The notes beneath the pieces are model-generated. The model was not told the origin of the DNA and did no database searches. It saw only the letters and a program-made list of their open reading frames with translations. Shown in pieces: positions 1 through 8,727 of a stretch of DNA of 64,000 nt. The position numbers and the translations under genes were made by a program. The stretch lies in contig NZ_LAJH01000016.1 in NCBI RefSeq assembly GCF_001292625.1, positions 30,205 through 94,204 on the forward strand. Direction: 5' to 3'. This DNA is from Shimia sp. SK013 (GTDB lineage Bacteria > Pseudomonadota > Alphaproteobacteria > Rhodobacterales > Rhodobacteraceae). Numbering within the stretch: the first letter of the stretch is position 1; each line of letters begins with the position of its first letter.

Positions 1-444
1 GTCATGAAGCACGCCCGCGAAGGCAAGCCCATTCCTGTTGGATGGGCGTTGGACAGCGAAGGACAGCCAACAACTGATCCCGCTGTAGGGCTCAAAGGCT
101 CCATGGCGCCGTCCGGCGGATACAAAGGTGTGGGAACGGCCCTGTTGGTTGAACTCATGGCAGTGGCCCTCACCGGGGCAACCTTGGGCATCGATGCCTC
201 GCCGTTTTCAGGAACCGCAGGGGGTCCGCCACGCACAGGGCAATTCTTTATCGCAATAGATCCAAAGGCCACATCGGGCGGCGGATTTGCCGCTTTGGTG
301 TCCCGGCTTGCGGACACAATTCACGCGCAAGAAGGCGCAAGACTTCCCGGCGATGGTCGCAACAGAAACCGCATTCAGGCCCGCATAGACGGGGTGGCGG
401 TGAATGTGACCACGCTGGAAAAAATCCACAACATCATCGGCTGA
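1..444 (+). CDS. Ldh_2-family NAD(P)H-dependent imine/2-oxoacid reductase, C-terminal part
   Basis: The gene enters from outside the window, so only the last 147 residues are seen. The stretch GSMAPSGGYKGVGTALLVEL and the following FSGTAGGPPRTGQFFIAIDP match the C-terminal half of the malate/L-lactate/ureidoglycolate dehydrogenase (Ldh_2) family. That family includes delta1-pyrroline-2-carboxylate and delta1-piperideine-2-carboxylate reductases. Downstream lies a hydroxyproline-type catabolic cluster with an enolase-superfamily dehydratase whose expected product is delta1-pyrroline-2-carboxylate. Reduction of that imine to L-proline is therefore the favoured role. This is inference from context; the fragment alone does not fix the substrate. 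The stop is TGA at 442-444, and a transporter gene follows after 60 bases. Confidence 0.8.
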   Translation, partial: VMKHAREGKPIPVGWALDSEGQPTTDPAVGLKGSMAPSGGYKGVGTALLVELMAVALTGATLGIDASPFSGTAGGPPRTGQFFIAIDPKATSGGGFAALVSRLADTIHAQEGARLPGDGRNRNRIQARIDGVAVNVTTLEKIHNIIG

Positions 445-504
445 CCTCGTGGGGAGAGGACGCAGGAACAAGCCGCTGGAATTTGACATACAGGGAGGAA
501 ACGC

Positions 505-2340
505 ATGTCAATTAAACCACCGTTCACAGAGGTCGAGGTCAAAAGAGCCGCGTCCGGATTTTACGAAGGGCACAGCGTGGAAATCGCGCTGTTTTCCAAG
601 GCAATTCTCGTCGGACTGGTGCTTTGGGCACTTGTATGGCCGGCAAATGCTAACGGCGTTCTTGGCAGCCTGAACTGGCAACTGCTGGAAAACTTCAACA
701 CGTTCTACATCATCATTGTTGGCATCTTTGCCTTCTTTCTCGTGGTGCTCGCTGTCCTGCCCCAAACCGGAAAGCGCATTATGGGGCGACCCGGCGAAGG
801 CACCGAGTTCTCCAACTTTTCATGGTTCTCCATGATGTTCGGTGCGGGTCTTGGCGTCGGCCTTATGGTGTTTGCCACGGCTGAACCGCTCGGACTTTGG
901 GGGTCAAACCCTGTTGTGGTGGCCGGCGACGTAGCTGGCAACTCCGAAGAGGCGCTGCAGTCGGCATACCGCTACACATTTGCCCACTACGGCTTTCATG
1001 CCTGGGCGATCTATGTGGTGACGGGATTGTCTCTCGCCTATTATGCCTACACGCGCGGCATGCCACTCACAATCCGCTCGGCTCTTACCCCGCTGTTTGG
1101 CTCGCTCATGAATGGCGCCTTGGGTCATGTGGTCGACGTGTTGGGTGTGGTGGCCACGATCCTTGGCGTCTCGGTGACGATCGGTTTTGGTGTGTCACAG
1201 TTCATTGACGGTATGTATGCAATCACCGGCATGACATGGATGATGGATATGAGTGGCGACGCACCTGCGCCCGGCACTGTCGGCTTGATTGCCGGTCTTT
1301 TTGTCATCATGGCTTTGTCCATTGTGTCTGCCGTCTCCGGCGTTGGCAGAGGGGTGAAATATCTATCGAACCTCAATCTGGTAATGTCGCTGATCTTGTT
1401 GTTCACCTTTGTGGTCTTTGGCTCTTTCATGTTTGCCATGACCACCTATGCGACGGCTTTGGTCGACTATCTGCTGCATTTTGTGTCGCTGAGTTTCGGC
1501 GCATTTGGCCCTCAATCCGCAGACGGGTTTGCAGCGGCTCTTCCAAGCGAAGCGGCTCCGTTTGCCGATGCGCTCCGCGGTGGTGCAACCAATGCTTGGG
1601 GCTCGTTTGATGGCTTCAAGTCCGGGCTTGAAGGGGACGCGGCGGCGTTGTCTGACGGCGTGCTACAAGCCGCCTACGCCGCTGGCGAACCCGGGCGTCA
1701 ATTTGGATGGCAAGCCGGATGGACCACTTTCTATTGGGCTTGGTGGATCGCCTTTTCACCGTTTGTTGGCTTGTTCCTTGCCCGCATCTCGCGCGGTCGC
1801 ACAGTACGTGAGTTCATCGTTGGCTGCATGTTTGCGCCGGCTCTCGTCTGCTTTGCCTGGATGACCATTTTGGGCGGCACTGCGATTGATCTGGAACTCA
1901 CCGGTGGCGCAGAAGGGGCCATCATCGGGGCCTCCAATACAGCCAAACTGTTTGTCACCTTGGGTGAAATGCTGTCTGGCGGATTGCTGACTGCGATCAC
2001 CGTGATGTGTGTGGTGCTCATCATGACCTTCTTGGTGACTTCTGCGGATTCCGGAATTCTGGTCATGAATACGATCATGTCCGGCGGCGATCAGGAAGTC
2101 GGCAACAAACACAAAGTGGTTTGGGGTGTCATCCTGACAGCTGTCATCGGAACCCTGCTCATCGCAGGCAAAACCAATGGCGGCGCCGACCCAATGGAAG
2201 CCCTCAAAAGCGCCATGATCATTGGCGCTCTACCCTTCACAATGGTGATGGGGTTGATGTGCATCTCATTGGCCAAGGCGCTGTTTCGCGATGGTCAACG
2301 GGACCGGCTCCAAAACACCCAGCCAGCTGCTGGTGAATAA
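505..2340 (+). CDS. BCCT-family betaine/carnitine/choline-type transporter
   Basis: This 611-residue protein is a sodium- or proton-coupled carrier for quaternary-ammonium compounds in the inner membrane. It shows the BCCT signature glycines followed by EPL in TM3 (GAGLGVGLMVFATAEPL, around residues 113-129). It also has the aromatic TM8 signature TFYWAWWIAFSPF near residue 405, where the usual WWISW reads WWIAF. About 60 extra residues, rich in Ala, Gly and Asp, lie between about residues 330 and 395 just before this signature; the second BCCT protein in the window (49070-50680) lacks them. The ATG has a good ribosome site (GGGAGG) 8 bases upstream. Position beside hydroxyproline-type genes suggests uptake of a betaine such as a proline or hydroxyproline betaine, but this is inference. 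Confidence 0.9.
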   Translation: MSIKPPFTEVEVKRAASGFYEGHSVEIALFSKAILVGLVLWALVWPANANGVLGSLNWQLLENFNTFYIIIVGIFAFFLVVLAVLPQTGKRIMGRPGEGTEFSNFSWFSMMFGAGLGVGLMVFATAEPLGLWGSNPVVVAGDVAGNSEEALQSAYRYTFAHYGFHAWAIYVVTGLSLAYYAYTRGMPLTIRSALTPLFGSLMNGALGHVVDVLGVVATILGVSVTIGFGVSQFIDGMYAITGMTWMMDMSGDAPAPGTVGLIAGLFVIMALSIVSAVSGVGRGVKYLSNLNLVMSLILLFTFVVFGSFMFAMTTYATALVDYLLHFVSLSFGAFGPQSADGFAAALPSEAAPFADALRGGATNAWGSFDGFKSGLEGDAAALSDGVLQAAYAAGEPGRQFGWQAGWTTFYWAWWIAFSPFVGLFLARISRGRTVREFIVGCMFAPALVCFAWMTILGGTAIDLELTGGAEGAIIGASNTAKLFVTLGEMLSGGLLTAITVMCVVLIMTFLVTSADSGILVMNTIMSGGDQEVGNKHKVVWGVILTAVIGTLLIAGKTNGGADPMEALKSAMIIGALPFTMVMGLMCISLAKALFRDGQRDRLQNTQPAAGE

Positions 2341-2624
2341 ATGATTCTACGTCGAACGGAGCACATTGCTTCGTTCGGCGACTTTGCACTGCTGCCGTTC
2401 ATCGATCGTGTCCGCTAAATCGAGAAGAAAAGTGCGATTCGGCGCTACGCCATAGCCACACGGCCACCAACTATCGAAGCCCGCCGTCTCTTGCGCTTCA
2501 CCGATAATGAAAAATCCCCTTGTCTTTAAACACAAATATCCCTGCCATCGGCTCTTTCAATTTACTTATGGATTTTGGATACAATATCCCATAGAGAATG
2601 AATCACTCAAACTGGGAGAGAAAA
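2341..2624. other. intergenic region with no convincing gene
   Basis: A gap of 284 bases lies between the BCCT gene and the ABC-transporter operon. The minus strand has a 62-codon open stretch (2347-2535), but it has no ribosome site, no recognisable family and an atypical composition, so I do not call it. The last 60 bases are AT-rich and hold the putative GntR operator and presumably the promoter of the ABC operon. Confidence 0.5.
2577..2589. promoter_or_regulatory. putative GntR (FCD-type) operator before the ABC-transporter/hydroxyproline operon
   Basis: The bases GGATACAATATCC form an inverted repeat (GGATA / TATCC around CAA), and with the preceding TT they also contain TTGGATACAA. This looks like the TTGTATnCAA-type sites bound by many FCD-subfamily GntR regulators. 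The same GGATACAA octamer recurs at 11701-11708 before the aldehyde dehydrogenase gene. The site is about 40 bases before the start at 2625, where a bound repressor could block transcription. Assignment to the GntR protein encoded at 10869 is inference. Confidence 0.55.
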
Positions 2625-3425
2625 ATGTTGAAGAGATTTGCCGTCATCGCGGCGCTTATGAGCGTGTCCGCCACCACCGGTATCGCGGACACTTTGGATG
2701 ACGTCGTCAATCGCGGCACCCTGCGTTGCGGCGTTGTTCTGGACTTTCCGCCGATTGGCTATCGGGACGCCAACAATGAGCCCGCCGGCTTTGATGTAGA
2801 GTATTGCAACGATCTGGCCGCAGCACTGGAGGTTGAAGCCGAAGTGTTGCCCGTGACTTGGGCCGAACGCCTGCCGGTGATTGTAACTGGTCGCGCAGAT
2901 GTAGTGTTTGGCGCTACATCCGACAGCCTGGCCCGCGCTCGTACGGTTGGGTTCACCATTCCTTACGCGATCTATTATGCGCAAGGCGTCGTGAATGCGG
3001 ACAGCGGCATCACATCCTTTGACGACATCCGCGGCAAACGCGTCGCAGCCGCCATCGGCACTGTGCCCGAACAGGAATGGCTCAAGATCGCCGCCGAATG
3101 GGGCGAAGAAAACCTATACCAAGGCTATCAGTCGGAAAACGAAGTCTTCCTTGCTGTGGCGCAGGGTAAGGCCGACATCGGCATCACCACCAACACCGCC
3201 GTTCTGCCGATCACCCAACAATATGACAGCGTTCTGGCCGGCCCTCGCATGCCGTGGACCACGGATTACACCTCGGTTGTGGGCAAGCGCCAGGACGTAA
3301 CGTGGCTGAACTATCTCAACCTGTTTGTCACCCATCAGGTGCGCTCGGGTCGTTACGACGCGCTTTGGGGCAAATACGTGGGCGGTGACGCGCCAGAATT
3401 GCGCATTCCCGGCGTGATGTACTGA
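2625..3425 (+). CDS. polar amino-acid ABC transporter substrate-binding protein
   Basis: This 266-residue SBP_bac_3-type periplasmic protein starts with a signal peptide (MLKRFAVIAALMSVSATTGIA) that is probably cut before DTLDDV. The mature N-terminus, 'VVNRGTLRCGVVLDFPPIGYRD', is the classical opening of polar amino-acid binding proteins. I chose the ATG at 2625 because GGGAG lies just before it; an in-frame ATG at 2598 would only add nine residues ahead of the signal peptide. It is the first gene of an operon with two permeases and an ATPase, followed directly by catabolic enzymes. Its ligand is therefore probably the imino acid or betaine those enzymes degrade. Confidence 0.9.
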   Translation: MLKRFAVIAALMSVSATTGIADTLDDVVNRGTLRCGVVLDFPPIGYRDANNEPAGFDVEYCNDLAAALEVEAEVLPVTWAERLPVIVTGRADVVFGATSDSLARARTVGFTIPYAIYYAQGVVNADSGITSFDDIRGKRVAAAIGTVPEQEWLKIAAEWGEENLYQGYQSENEVFLAVAQGKADIGITTNTAVLPITQQYDSVLAGPRMPWTTDYTSVVGKRQDVTWLNYLNLFVTHQVRSGRYDALWGKYVGGDAPELRIPGVMY

Positions 3426-3481
3426 CGCAACCACTCACGACGACCTCCGCCGAACATGGGCGGCGGGGGTCATGAGGTCTT

Positions 3482-4147
3482 ATGATGTTTGACTACAATT
3501 TCCACTGGCGGCCAGTGATGAAAAGCCTGCCGGATCTGCTTGAAGCGGCGCTTTTGACGCTTCAGGTGGCGGTTCTGGCGATGGCGCTTGGCATCGTCAT
3601 CGGTTTGGCGTTGGCCCTCATCCGCCTGCACATGCGCGGCCCGCTTCTTTGGCTCGCCAGCAGTTGGGTAGAGTTGGCCCGCAACACGCCCGCCTTGTTC
3701 CAGCTCTTTTTCTTTGGCTTCGGTCTGGGCGCCTTTGGTTTGCACCTGTCGCCTTATATGATTGTGCTGGTTGGGTTGACGTTCAACTGCGCCGGTTATC
3801 TGGCGGAAAACTTTCGCGGCGGCTTTCAGGCAGTGCCAGATACGCAGCTGCGCGCCTCACGCTCCTTGGGCATGACGGCATGGCAGGCTTATACCCGTAT
3901 CGTGATCCCGCAGGTGCTGCGCATTGTCTATCACCCGATCACCAACCAGATGGTCTGGGCAGTTCTGATGTCCTCGCTTGGCATGTTGGTCGGCTTTCGC
4001 GAACTCTCCGGCGAGACCCAGTTCTTTGCCTCCCGCACCTTCCGTATCTTTGAATACTTCGCCGTCACCGCAGTGATCTACTACGTGATCGTCAAACTCA
4101 TCCTGTTGGGGTCGCGCCTTTTGGCGACGCGCCTCTTCCGCTACTAA
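3482..4147 (+). CDS. amino-acid ABC transporter permease (HisM/GlnP type), first subunit
   Basis: This 221-residue inner-membrane permease belongs to the polar amino-acid uptake family. The sequence SWVELARNTPALFQLFFFGFG (from about residue 59) is the typical start of the conserved permease domain. The EAA-loop region, FRGGFQAVPDTQLRASRSLGM, then contacts the ATPase. Two ATGs lie in tandem at 3482 and 3485, and either could be used. It follows the binding protein by 56 bases and is separated from its partner permease by 11 bases, so the two probably form the heterodimeric membrane channel. Confidence 0.9.
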   Translation: MMFDYNFHWRPVMKSLPDLLEAALLTLQVAVLAMALGIVIGLALALIRLHMRGPLLWLASSWVELARNTPALFQLFFFGFGLGAFGLHLSPYMIVLVGLTFNCAGYLAENFRGGFQAVPDTQLRASRSLGMTAWQAYTRIVIPQVLRIVYHPITNQMVWAVLMSSLGMLVGFRELSGETQFFASRTFRIFEYFAVTAVIYYVIVKLILLGSRLLATRLFRY

Positions 4148-4158
4148 GGAGCCCGCTT

Positions 4159-4821
4159 ATGGAACCCACCGTCAGCTTCTTCAGCGGATTTACTCCAAAC
4201 GATCTGCTCTTTCTCGGCGAGGCTGCGTTGCGCACGCTGTGGATTTCGGTCTTGTCGATCAGCATCGGCACAGTGCTGGGTGTGGCCTTTGGCTGGATCC
4301 TGTTCGAAGGCAAATGGGCGGCCGCTCTGACCATCGCACCTGTGTTGGACATCTTTCGGTCTGTGCCGCTGATCATCCAGTTGGTGCTGTTTTATAATTT
4401 TGCGCCCATCATTGGCCTCAACTTTGGGCCATTCGCCTCAGGCGTGGTGATCCTGACGGTCTACACGGCCGCACTGGTGGCGAATGTCGCCCGTGGCGGG
4501 ATCGAGGCGGTAGACACCCCGATGCGCCGCGCGGCCCGCAGCCTAGGCATGAGTTACTGGCAAGACCTGCGCCATGTCGTGTTGCCCATCGGTGGACGCG
4601 CAGTGTTTCCGGCATGGGTCGGCGTGGCGCTTGGCGTGATGAAAGACAGCGCTCTGGTGTCCGTACTTGGCTATGTCGAACTGCTCAAGGCGAGCCAAAT
4701 CCTAATGACCCGCACACAAGAGCCTTTCCTGATCCTGTCTATCGCGGGCGCCTTCTACTTCGCGCTCAGCTATCCAATTTCGCGCTATGCCGCGTTTCTT
4801 GAAAAAAGGTGGATCCAGTGA
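4159..4821 (+). CDS. amino-acid ABC transporter permease, second subunit
   Basis: This 220-residue membrane protein is homologous to the upstream permease. It has the conserved FRSVPLIIQLVLFYNFAP segment near residue 71. Its EAA loop, 'RGGIEAVDTPMRRAARSLGMSYWQ', comes near residue 112. The ATG is preceded by AAGGAG. Its last codons overlap the start of the ATPase gene, which fits translational coupling inside the transporter operon. Confidence 0.9.
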   Translation: MEPTVSFFSGFTPNDLLFLGEAALRTLWISVLSISIGTVLGVAFGWILFEGKWAAALTIAPVLDIFRSVPLIIQLVLFYNFAPIIGLNFGPFASGVVILTVYTAALVANVARGGIEAVDTPMRRAARSLGMSYWQDLRHVVLPIGGRAVFPAWVGVALGVMKDSALVSVLGYVELLKASQILMTRTQEPFLILSIAGAFYFALSYPISRYAAFLEKRWIQ

Positions 4822-5540
4822 TCCAGATCCGAGATCTCCACAAATACTTTGGCAAACTGCACGTTCTTAAAGGCATCGACCTTGATGTGGACAAGGGCGA
4901 GGTGCTGTCTGTGATCGGCGCGTCCGGGTCCGGCAAATCGACGCTGCTGTATTGCATCAACGGGCTTGAACCCATTCAGCAAGGCGCGGTTGAGGTCGAC
5001 GGCACCGACGTGCACGCCAAGAGCACCGACATCAACAAGCTGCGTCAGAAACTGGGCATGGTCTTTCAACAATGGAACAGCTTCCCGCATTTGACCGCGC
5101 TGGAAAACGTGGCGCTGGCACCTAAATTGGTCAAAGGCAAGACCAAGGCTGAGGCGCGTGAGATTGCGGCAAAGCAATTGGCACATGTCGGGTTGGGTGA
5201 GAAAGTAGACGTCTATCCTTCGGCTTTGTCCGGTGGACAACAGCAGCGCCTTGCCATTGCCCGCGCTTTGGCGATGGAGCCTGAATACATGCTGTTTGAC
5301 GAGGCAACTTCGGCGCTCGACCCCGAACTGGTCGGCGAAGTGCTGGAGACCATGCGCATGCTGGCCGAGGAAGGCATGACCATGATCTGCGTCACCCATG
5401 AAATGGGCTTTGCCCGCGATGTCAGCGACCGCGTGGCCTACTTCCATCAGGGCGTGATGGAAGAGATCGGCCCGCCCGCGCAAATCTTTGGCGATGCGCA
5501 ATCCGAACACACACAGAAATTTCTGGCCAACGTGCGCTAA
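4818..5540 (+). CDS. amino-acid ABC transporter ATP-binding protein
   Basis: This is the cytoplasmic ATPase of the uptake system (GlnQ/HisP type, about 240 residues). Walker A is GASGSGKST near residue 35, the signature is LSGGQQQR, Walker B is YMLFDEATSALDPE, and the switch His lies in CVTHEMGFA. Two GTG starts are possible, at 4809 and 4818. I prefer 4818 because it forms a GTGA overlap with the permease stop and stands 9 bases from the AAAAAAGG ribosome site; the other start adds only three residues. It completes the transporter and is followed after 36 bases by the first catabolic gene. Confidence 0.9.
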   Translation: MIQIRDLHKYFGKLHVLKGIDLDVDKGEVLSVIGASGSGKSTLLYCINGLEPIQQGAVEVDGTDVHAKSTDINKLRQKLGMVFQQWNSFPHLTALENVALAPKLVKGKTKAEAREIAAKQLAHVGLGEKVDVYPSALSGGQQQRLAIARALAMEPEYMLFDEATSALDPELVGEVLETMRMLAEEGMTMICVTHEMGFARDVSDRVAYFHQGVMEEIGPPAQIFGDAQSEHTQKFLANVR

Positions 5541-5576
5541 ACGCGCGGCCATTTGAACACGAAGAAGGACCTCCCA

Positions 5577-6536
5577 ATGTCGAAGAACGTTTTCACCGGC
5601 ACCATGCCGGCGCTGATGACCCCGTGCAAAGCCGACCGCACACCGGATTATGACGCCCTCGTGCGCAAAGGGCACGAGATGATCGCGGCGGGCATGTCGG
5701 CGGTGGTTTATTGCGGTTCGATGGGCGATTGGCCCCTGTTGACGGACGCAGAGCGCATGACCGGCGTCAAACGTCTGGTCGACGCTGGTGTACCGGTTGT
5801 CGTGGGCACTGGCGCAATCAACTCGAAATCCGCCGTCGCGCACGCGGCGCACGCACAGAAAGTTGGCGCAGTCGGGTTGATGGTCATCCCGCGTGTGTTG
5901 TCGCGCGGTGCGTCTGCTGCAGCACAGGAAAACCACTTCAAAGCGATCCTGACCGCCGCACCTGACGTGCCTGCGATCATCTACAACAGCCCCGTCTACG
6001 GGTTCGCGACCAAGGCCGATTTGTTTTTTGCCTTGCGCGCCGCGCATCCCAACTTGATCGGATTCAAGGAATTTGGCGGCAAAGATGACCTGCGGTATGC
6101 CGCCGAACACATCACCAGCCGCGACGATCAGGTCACGTTGATGGTTGGCGTAGACACCGAAGTTTACCACGGGTTCGTAAACTGTGGCGCGACAGGGTCG
6201 ATCACCGGCATCGGTACGGCTTTGCCCAAAGAGGCGTTGTTGCTGGCGGCGCTGTCGCAGAAGGCTGCAGACGGCAACGCCGAGGCGCGGGTGCGGGCGC
6301 TGGAACTGGAAGAGGCCTTTGGCGTGTTGGCCAGCTTTGATGAAGGCACGGATCTGGTGCTTTATTACAAGCACCTTCTGGTGCTGAACGGCGAAGAAGA
6401 ATACCGGCTGCATTTTGTCGAAACTGACGCTTTGTCAGATGCCCAGCGCCGCTATTGCGAGGCTCATTACACGCAGTTCCGCGCGTGGTTTGCGGACTGG
6501 AGCGCGCAAGGCGGGATCATCGCGCAATGCATGTGA
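5577..6536 (+). CDS. DHDPS-family lyase/deaminase, probable 1-pyrroline-4-hydroxy-2-carboxylate deaminase
   Basis: This 319-residue (beta/alpha)8-barrel aldolase belongs to the dihydrodipicolinate synthase / N-acetylneuraminate lyase family. The family features are a phosphate-loop-like GSMGDWPLLTDAER (usually GTTGE) near residue 48, the catalytic Tyr136 in IIYNSP and the Schiff-base Lys164 in LIGFKEFGG. Because it stands with a 4-hydroxyproline-type epimerase, a D-amino-acid oxidase and a semialdehyde dehydrogenase, the likely reaction is deamination of delta1-pyrroline-4-hydroxy-2-carboxylate to 2-oxoglutarate semialdehyde. The ATG at 5577 follows AGAAGGAC; a TTG at 5553 is a less likely start. 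Its end overlaps the next gene by 10 bases. Confidence 0.82.
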   Translation: MSKNVFTGTMPALMTPCKADRTPDYDALVRKGHEMIAAGMSAVVYCGSMGDWPLLTDAERMTGVKRLVDAGVPVVVGTGAINSKSAVAHAAHAQKVGAVGLMVIPRVLSRGASAAAQENHFKAILTAAPDVPAIIYNSPVYGFATKADLFFALRAAHPNLIGFKEFGGKDDLRYAAEHITSRDDQVTLMVGVDTEVYHGFVNCGATGSITGIGTALPKEALLLAALSQKAADGNAEARVRALELEEAFGVLASFDEGTDLVLYYKHLLVLNGEEEYRLHFVETDALSDAQRRYCEAHYTQFRAWFADWSAQGGIIAQCM

Positions 6537-7459
6537 TCGACAGCCATACCGGCGGGATGCCCACACGGGTGATCCTGTCGGGAGGCCCCGATCTCGGGGA
6601 CGGGCCAATTACCGATCGCGCGCGGCGACTGGCACAGGATCACCCCGAATTCTGCCGCAGCGTTCTGGCTCAACCTCGAGGTCAAGACGGTATGGTCGGC
6701 GCGTTGTTGGTGACGCCTGCGGACAAAACCTGTGCATACGGTGTGATCTTTTTTGACGCCCAGGCCGTGTTGGGCATGTGCGGGCATGGGACCATTGGAA
6801 TGGCGGTGACCATGGCATCGCTGGACCGCCTAAACACAGGCGAGCACAAAATCGAAACGCCAGTCGGCGTGGTGAGAATTACCTTACATGACGCAAACAC
6901 AGTCACGGTGACAAATGTCGAAAGTCGCCGTGTCGCGCAGGGAAAGCGCGTTGAGGTGGAAGGCCTGGGTACAATCACCGGTGACGTGGCCTTTGGCGGC
7001 AACTGGTTCTTCATTGTCGAGCCGTCTCCGATCACGGTCTGTGCCGACAATATCCGTGATTTGACAGATGTGGCTGTTGCTGTGCGGTCGGCCGCACTGG
7101 CCGCTGGATTGGGTGGAGAAAACGGTGAACCGATTGATCACGTGATATTTCAAGATCCGGGCGACACCGCCGACGTCCACAGTTGCAACTTTGTGCTATG
7201 TCCCGACGACACGTATGATCGCTCTCCTTGCGGCACCGGCAGCTCGGCGCGGCTCGCCTGTTTGGCAGCCGACAAACGGCTGGCTCCAAAAACCGAAATC
7301 ATCCAGAAAAGTGTGATCGGCAGCCCCTACAAGTTATCGTATGAAAACGGCGCCAAAGGCGGCGTTATCCCCCACATCACAGGGTCTGCATTTGTGATGG
7401 CCGACAGCACGTTGGTGTTTTCTGAAAAGGATTCATTCTCCCAAGGCTGCACCCCATGA
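6527..7459 (+). CDS. proline racemase superfamily, probable 4-hydroxyproline 2-epimerase (Cys/Cys type)
   Basis: This is a 310-residue protein of the proline racemase family. Both catalytic cysteines of racemases/epimerases are present: Cys85 in GMCGHGTIG and Cys235 in DRSPCGTGSSA. The N-terminal 'IDSHTGGMPTRVI' is typical of 4-hydroxyproline epimerases. The expected reaction is trans-4-hydroxy-L-proline to cis-4-hydroxy-D-proline, the first step before the oxidase encoded next. The start at ATG 6527 overlaps the upstream stop by 10 bases, and the 3' end overlaps the next ATG (ATGA), so translation is probably coupled. The substrate is inferred from residues and neighbours. Confidence 0.85.
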   Translation: MHVIDSHTGGMPTRVILSGGPDLGDGPITDRARRLAQDHPEFCRSVLAQPRGQDGMVGALLVTPADKTCAYGVIFFDAQAVLGMCGHGTIGMAVTMASLDRLNTGEHKIETPVGVVRITLHDANTVTVTNVESRRVAQGKRVEVEGLGTITGDVAFGGNWFFIVEPSPITVCADNIRDLTDVAVAVRSAALAAGLGGENGEPIDHVIFQDPGDTADVHSCNFVLCPDDTYDRSPCGTGSSARLACLAADKRLAPKTEIIQKSVIGSPYKLSYENGAKGGVIPHITGSAFVMADSTLVFSEKDSFSQGCTP

Positions 7460-8715
7460 AAAACACCCCCCGCTCGAAATCTTATGATGCCACAGTCATT
7501 GGCGCAGGCATCATAGGGGTCAGCGCGGCGCTGGCTTTACAAGGTCGGGGACTGTCTGTGTGTCTAATGGACCGCCAAGGCGTGGCCGCAGGCGCAAGTC
7601 AGGGCAACGCCGGTGCATTTGCGTTTAGCGACATTGAACCGCTGGCAACGCCCGGAATCCTGCGAAAAGCCCCTCGCTGGCTTTTTGATCCCCTTGGCCC
7701 GCTGTCCATTCCGCCGACCTATGCGCCAAGGATCACGCCTTGGATGTTGCGCTTTTGGCGAGCAAGCTGGCAGGACCGATACGCCGCTGCTGTCACGGCG
7801 CAAATTGCACTGATGACACTTTCGCGCGCGGCACTGGAACGGCAAATATCGGATGTAGGGGGCGCACCTTTCCTGCAACATGAAGGACAGCTGCAACTTT
7901 ACGAAGGCACCGCGCAGTTTGCCGCAAGCCAAGCAGGTTGGGCCCTGCGGCGCGCGCACGGAATTGCCTTTGAACTTCTGGAAAGCCCCGAGGCGATCGC
8001 CGACATCCAACCAGGTTTGGCACATCAATTTACCCACGCAGTGTTTACGCCGGATTGGTTAAACACAGTCAATCCTCTGTCATGGGCCCAGCATTTGGCC
8101 CGCACTTTCGTCAATCGAGGCGGGACAATCGAAACTCAAAATGTCGTTGACCTGCAACACGACGCGGGCACCGTCACCCTTCAGACCGAAGCAGGAACCG
8201 TGTCATCACGCAAAGCCGTAATCGCAGCAGGCGCTTGGTCCCATCAATTGACAAGACAACTGGGCGACCGCCTCCCGCTTGAAACCGAACGGGGCTACAA
8301 CACCACATTGCCGGCTGGCGCATTTGATTTACGCACACACCTGACGTTTGGTCGGCATGGCTTTGTGGTCACCAAAATCGACGGCGATGTGCGGGTCGGT
8401 GGCGCAGTCGAGTTGGGCGGCTTGCACCGAAAACCGGATTTCCGCCGCGCCAAATTCCTGTTGGACAAAGCCGCGCAATTCCTACCGGATCTGGACACAT
8501 CAAACGGCACCCAATGGATGGGGTTTCGCCCTTCTATGCCGGACAGCTTGCCCGTCATCGGGCCGTCCTCGGCGACGCCAAATGTCATCTATGCCTTCGG
8601 CCACGGCCACCTTGGGCTGACCCAATCTGCTGCAACAGCGGAACTTGTCGCGGACCTTGCTACGCGACACACTCCTGCAATTGACCTGCGCGCCTATGCG
8701 CCCAGCCGTTTCTGA
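7456..8715 (+). CDS. DadA-like FAD-dependent D-amino-acid (hydroxyproline) oxidoreductase
   Basis: This 419-residue DAO-family flavoprotein has the ADP-binding motif GAGIIG at residues 16-21 and a C-terminal FAD-contact segment, MGFRPSMPDSLPVIGPSS. It then ends with YAFGHGHLGLTQSAAT. This layout is that of D-amino-acid dehydrogenases and of the cis-4-hydroxy-D-proline dehydrogenases found in hydroxyproline clusters. The proposed job is to oxidise the epimerase product to delta1-pyrroline-4-hydroxy-2-carboxylate, passing electrons to the respiratory chain. It has no signal peptide. Its ATG overlaps the epimerase stop. Confidence 0.85.
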   Translation: MKNTPRSKSYDATVIGAGIIGVSAALALQGRGLSVCLMDRQGVAAGASQGNAGAFAFSDIEPLATPGILRKAPRWLFDPLGPLSIPPTYAPRITPWMLRFWRASWQDRYAAAVTAQIALMTLSRAALERQISDVGGAPFLQHEGQLQLYEGTAQFAASQAGWALRRAHGIAFELLESPEAIADIQPGLAHQFTHAVFTPDWLNTVNPLSWAQHLARTFVNRGGTIETQNVVDLQHDAGTVTLQTEAGTVSSRKAVIAAGAWSHQLTRQLGDRLPLETERGYNTTLPAGAFDLRTHLTFGRHGFVVTKIDGDVRVGGAVELGGLHRKPDFRRAKFLLDKAAQFLPDLDTSNGTQWMGFRPSMPDSLPVIGPSSATPNVIYAFGHGHLGLTQSAATAELVADLATRHTPAIDLRAYAPSRF

Positions 8716-8727
8716 AAAGGACATCTT

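Noticed and set aside
2347..2535. 62-codon minus-strand frame after the BCCT gene
   Set aside because: No ribosome site, no family and Trp/Cys-rich composition; treated as non-coding.
4785..6413. Open frame of 542 codons on the minus strand
   Set aside because: It lies fully antisense to the ATPase and the DHDPS-family gene, both of which have clear motifs. Its His/Arg/Gln-rich composition is typical of a shadow frame.
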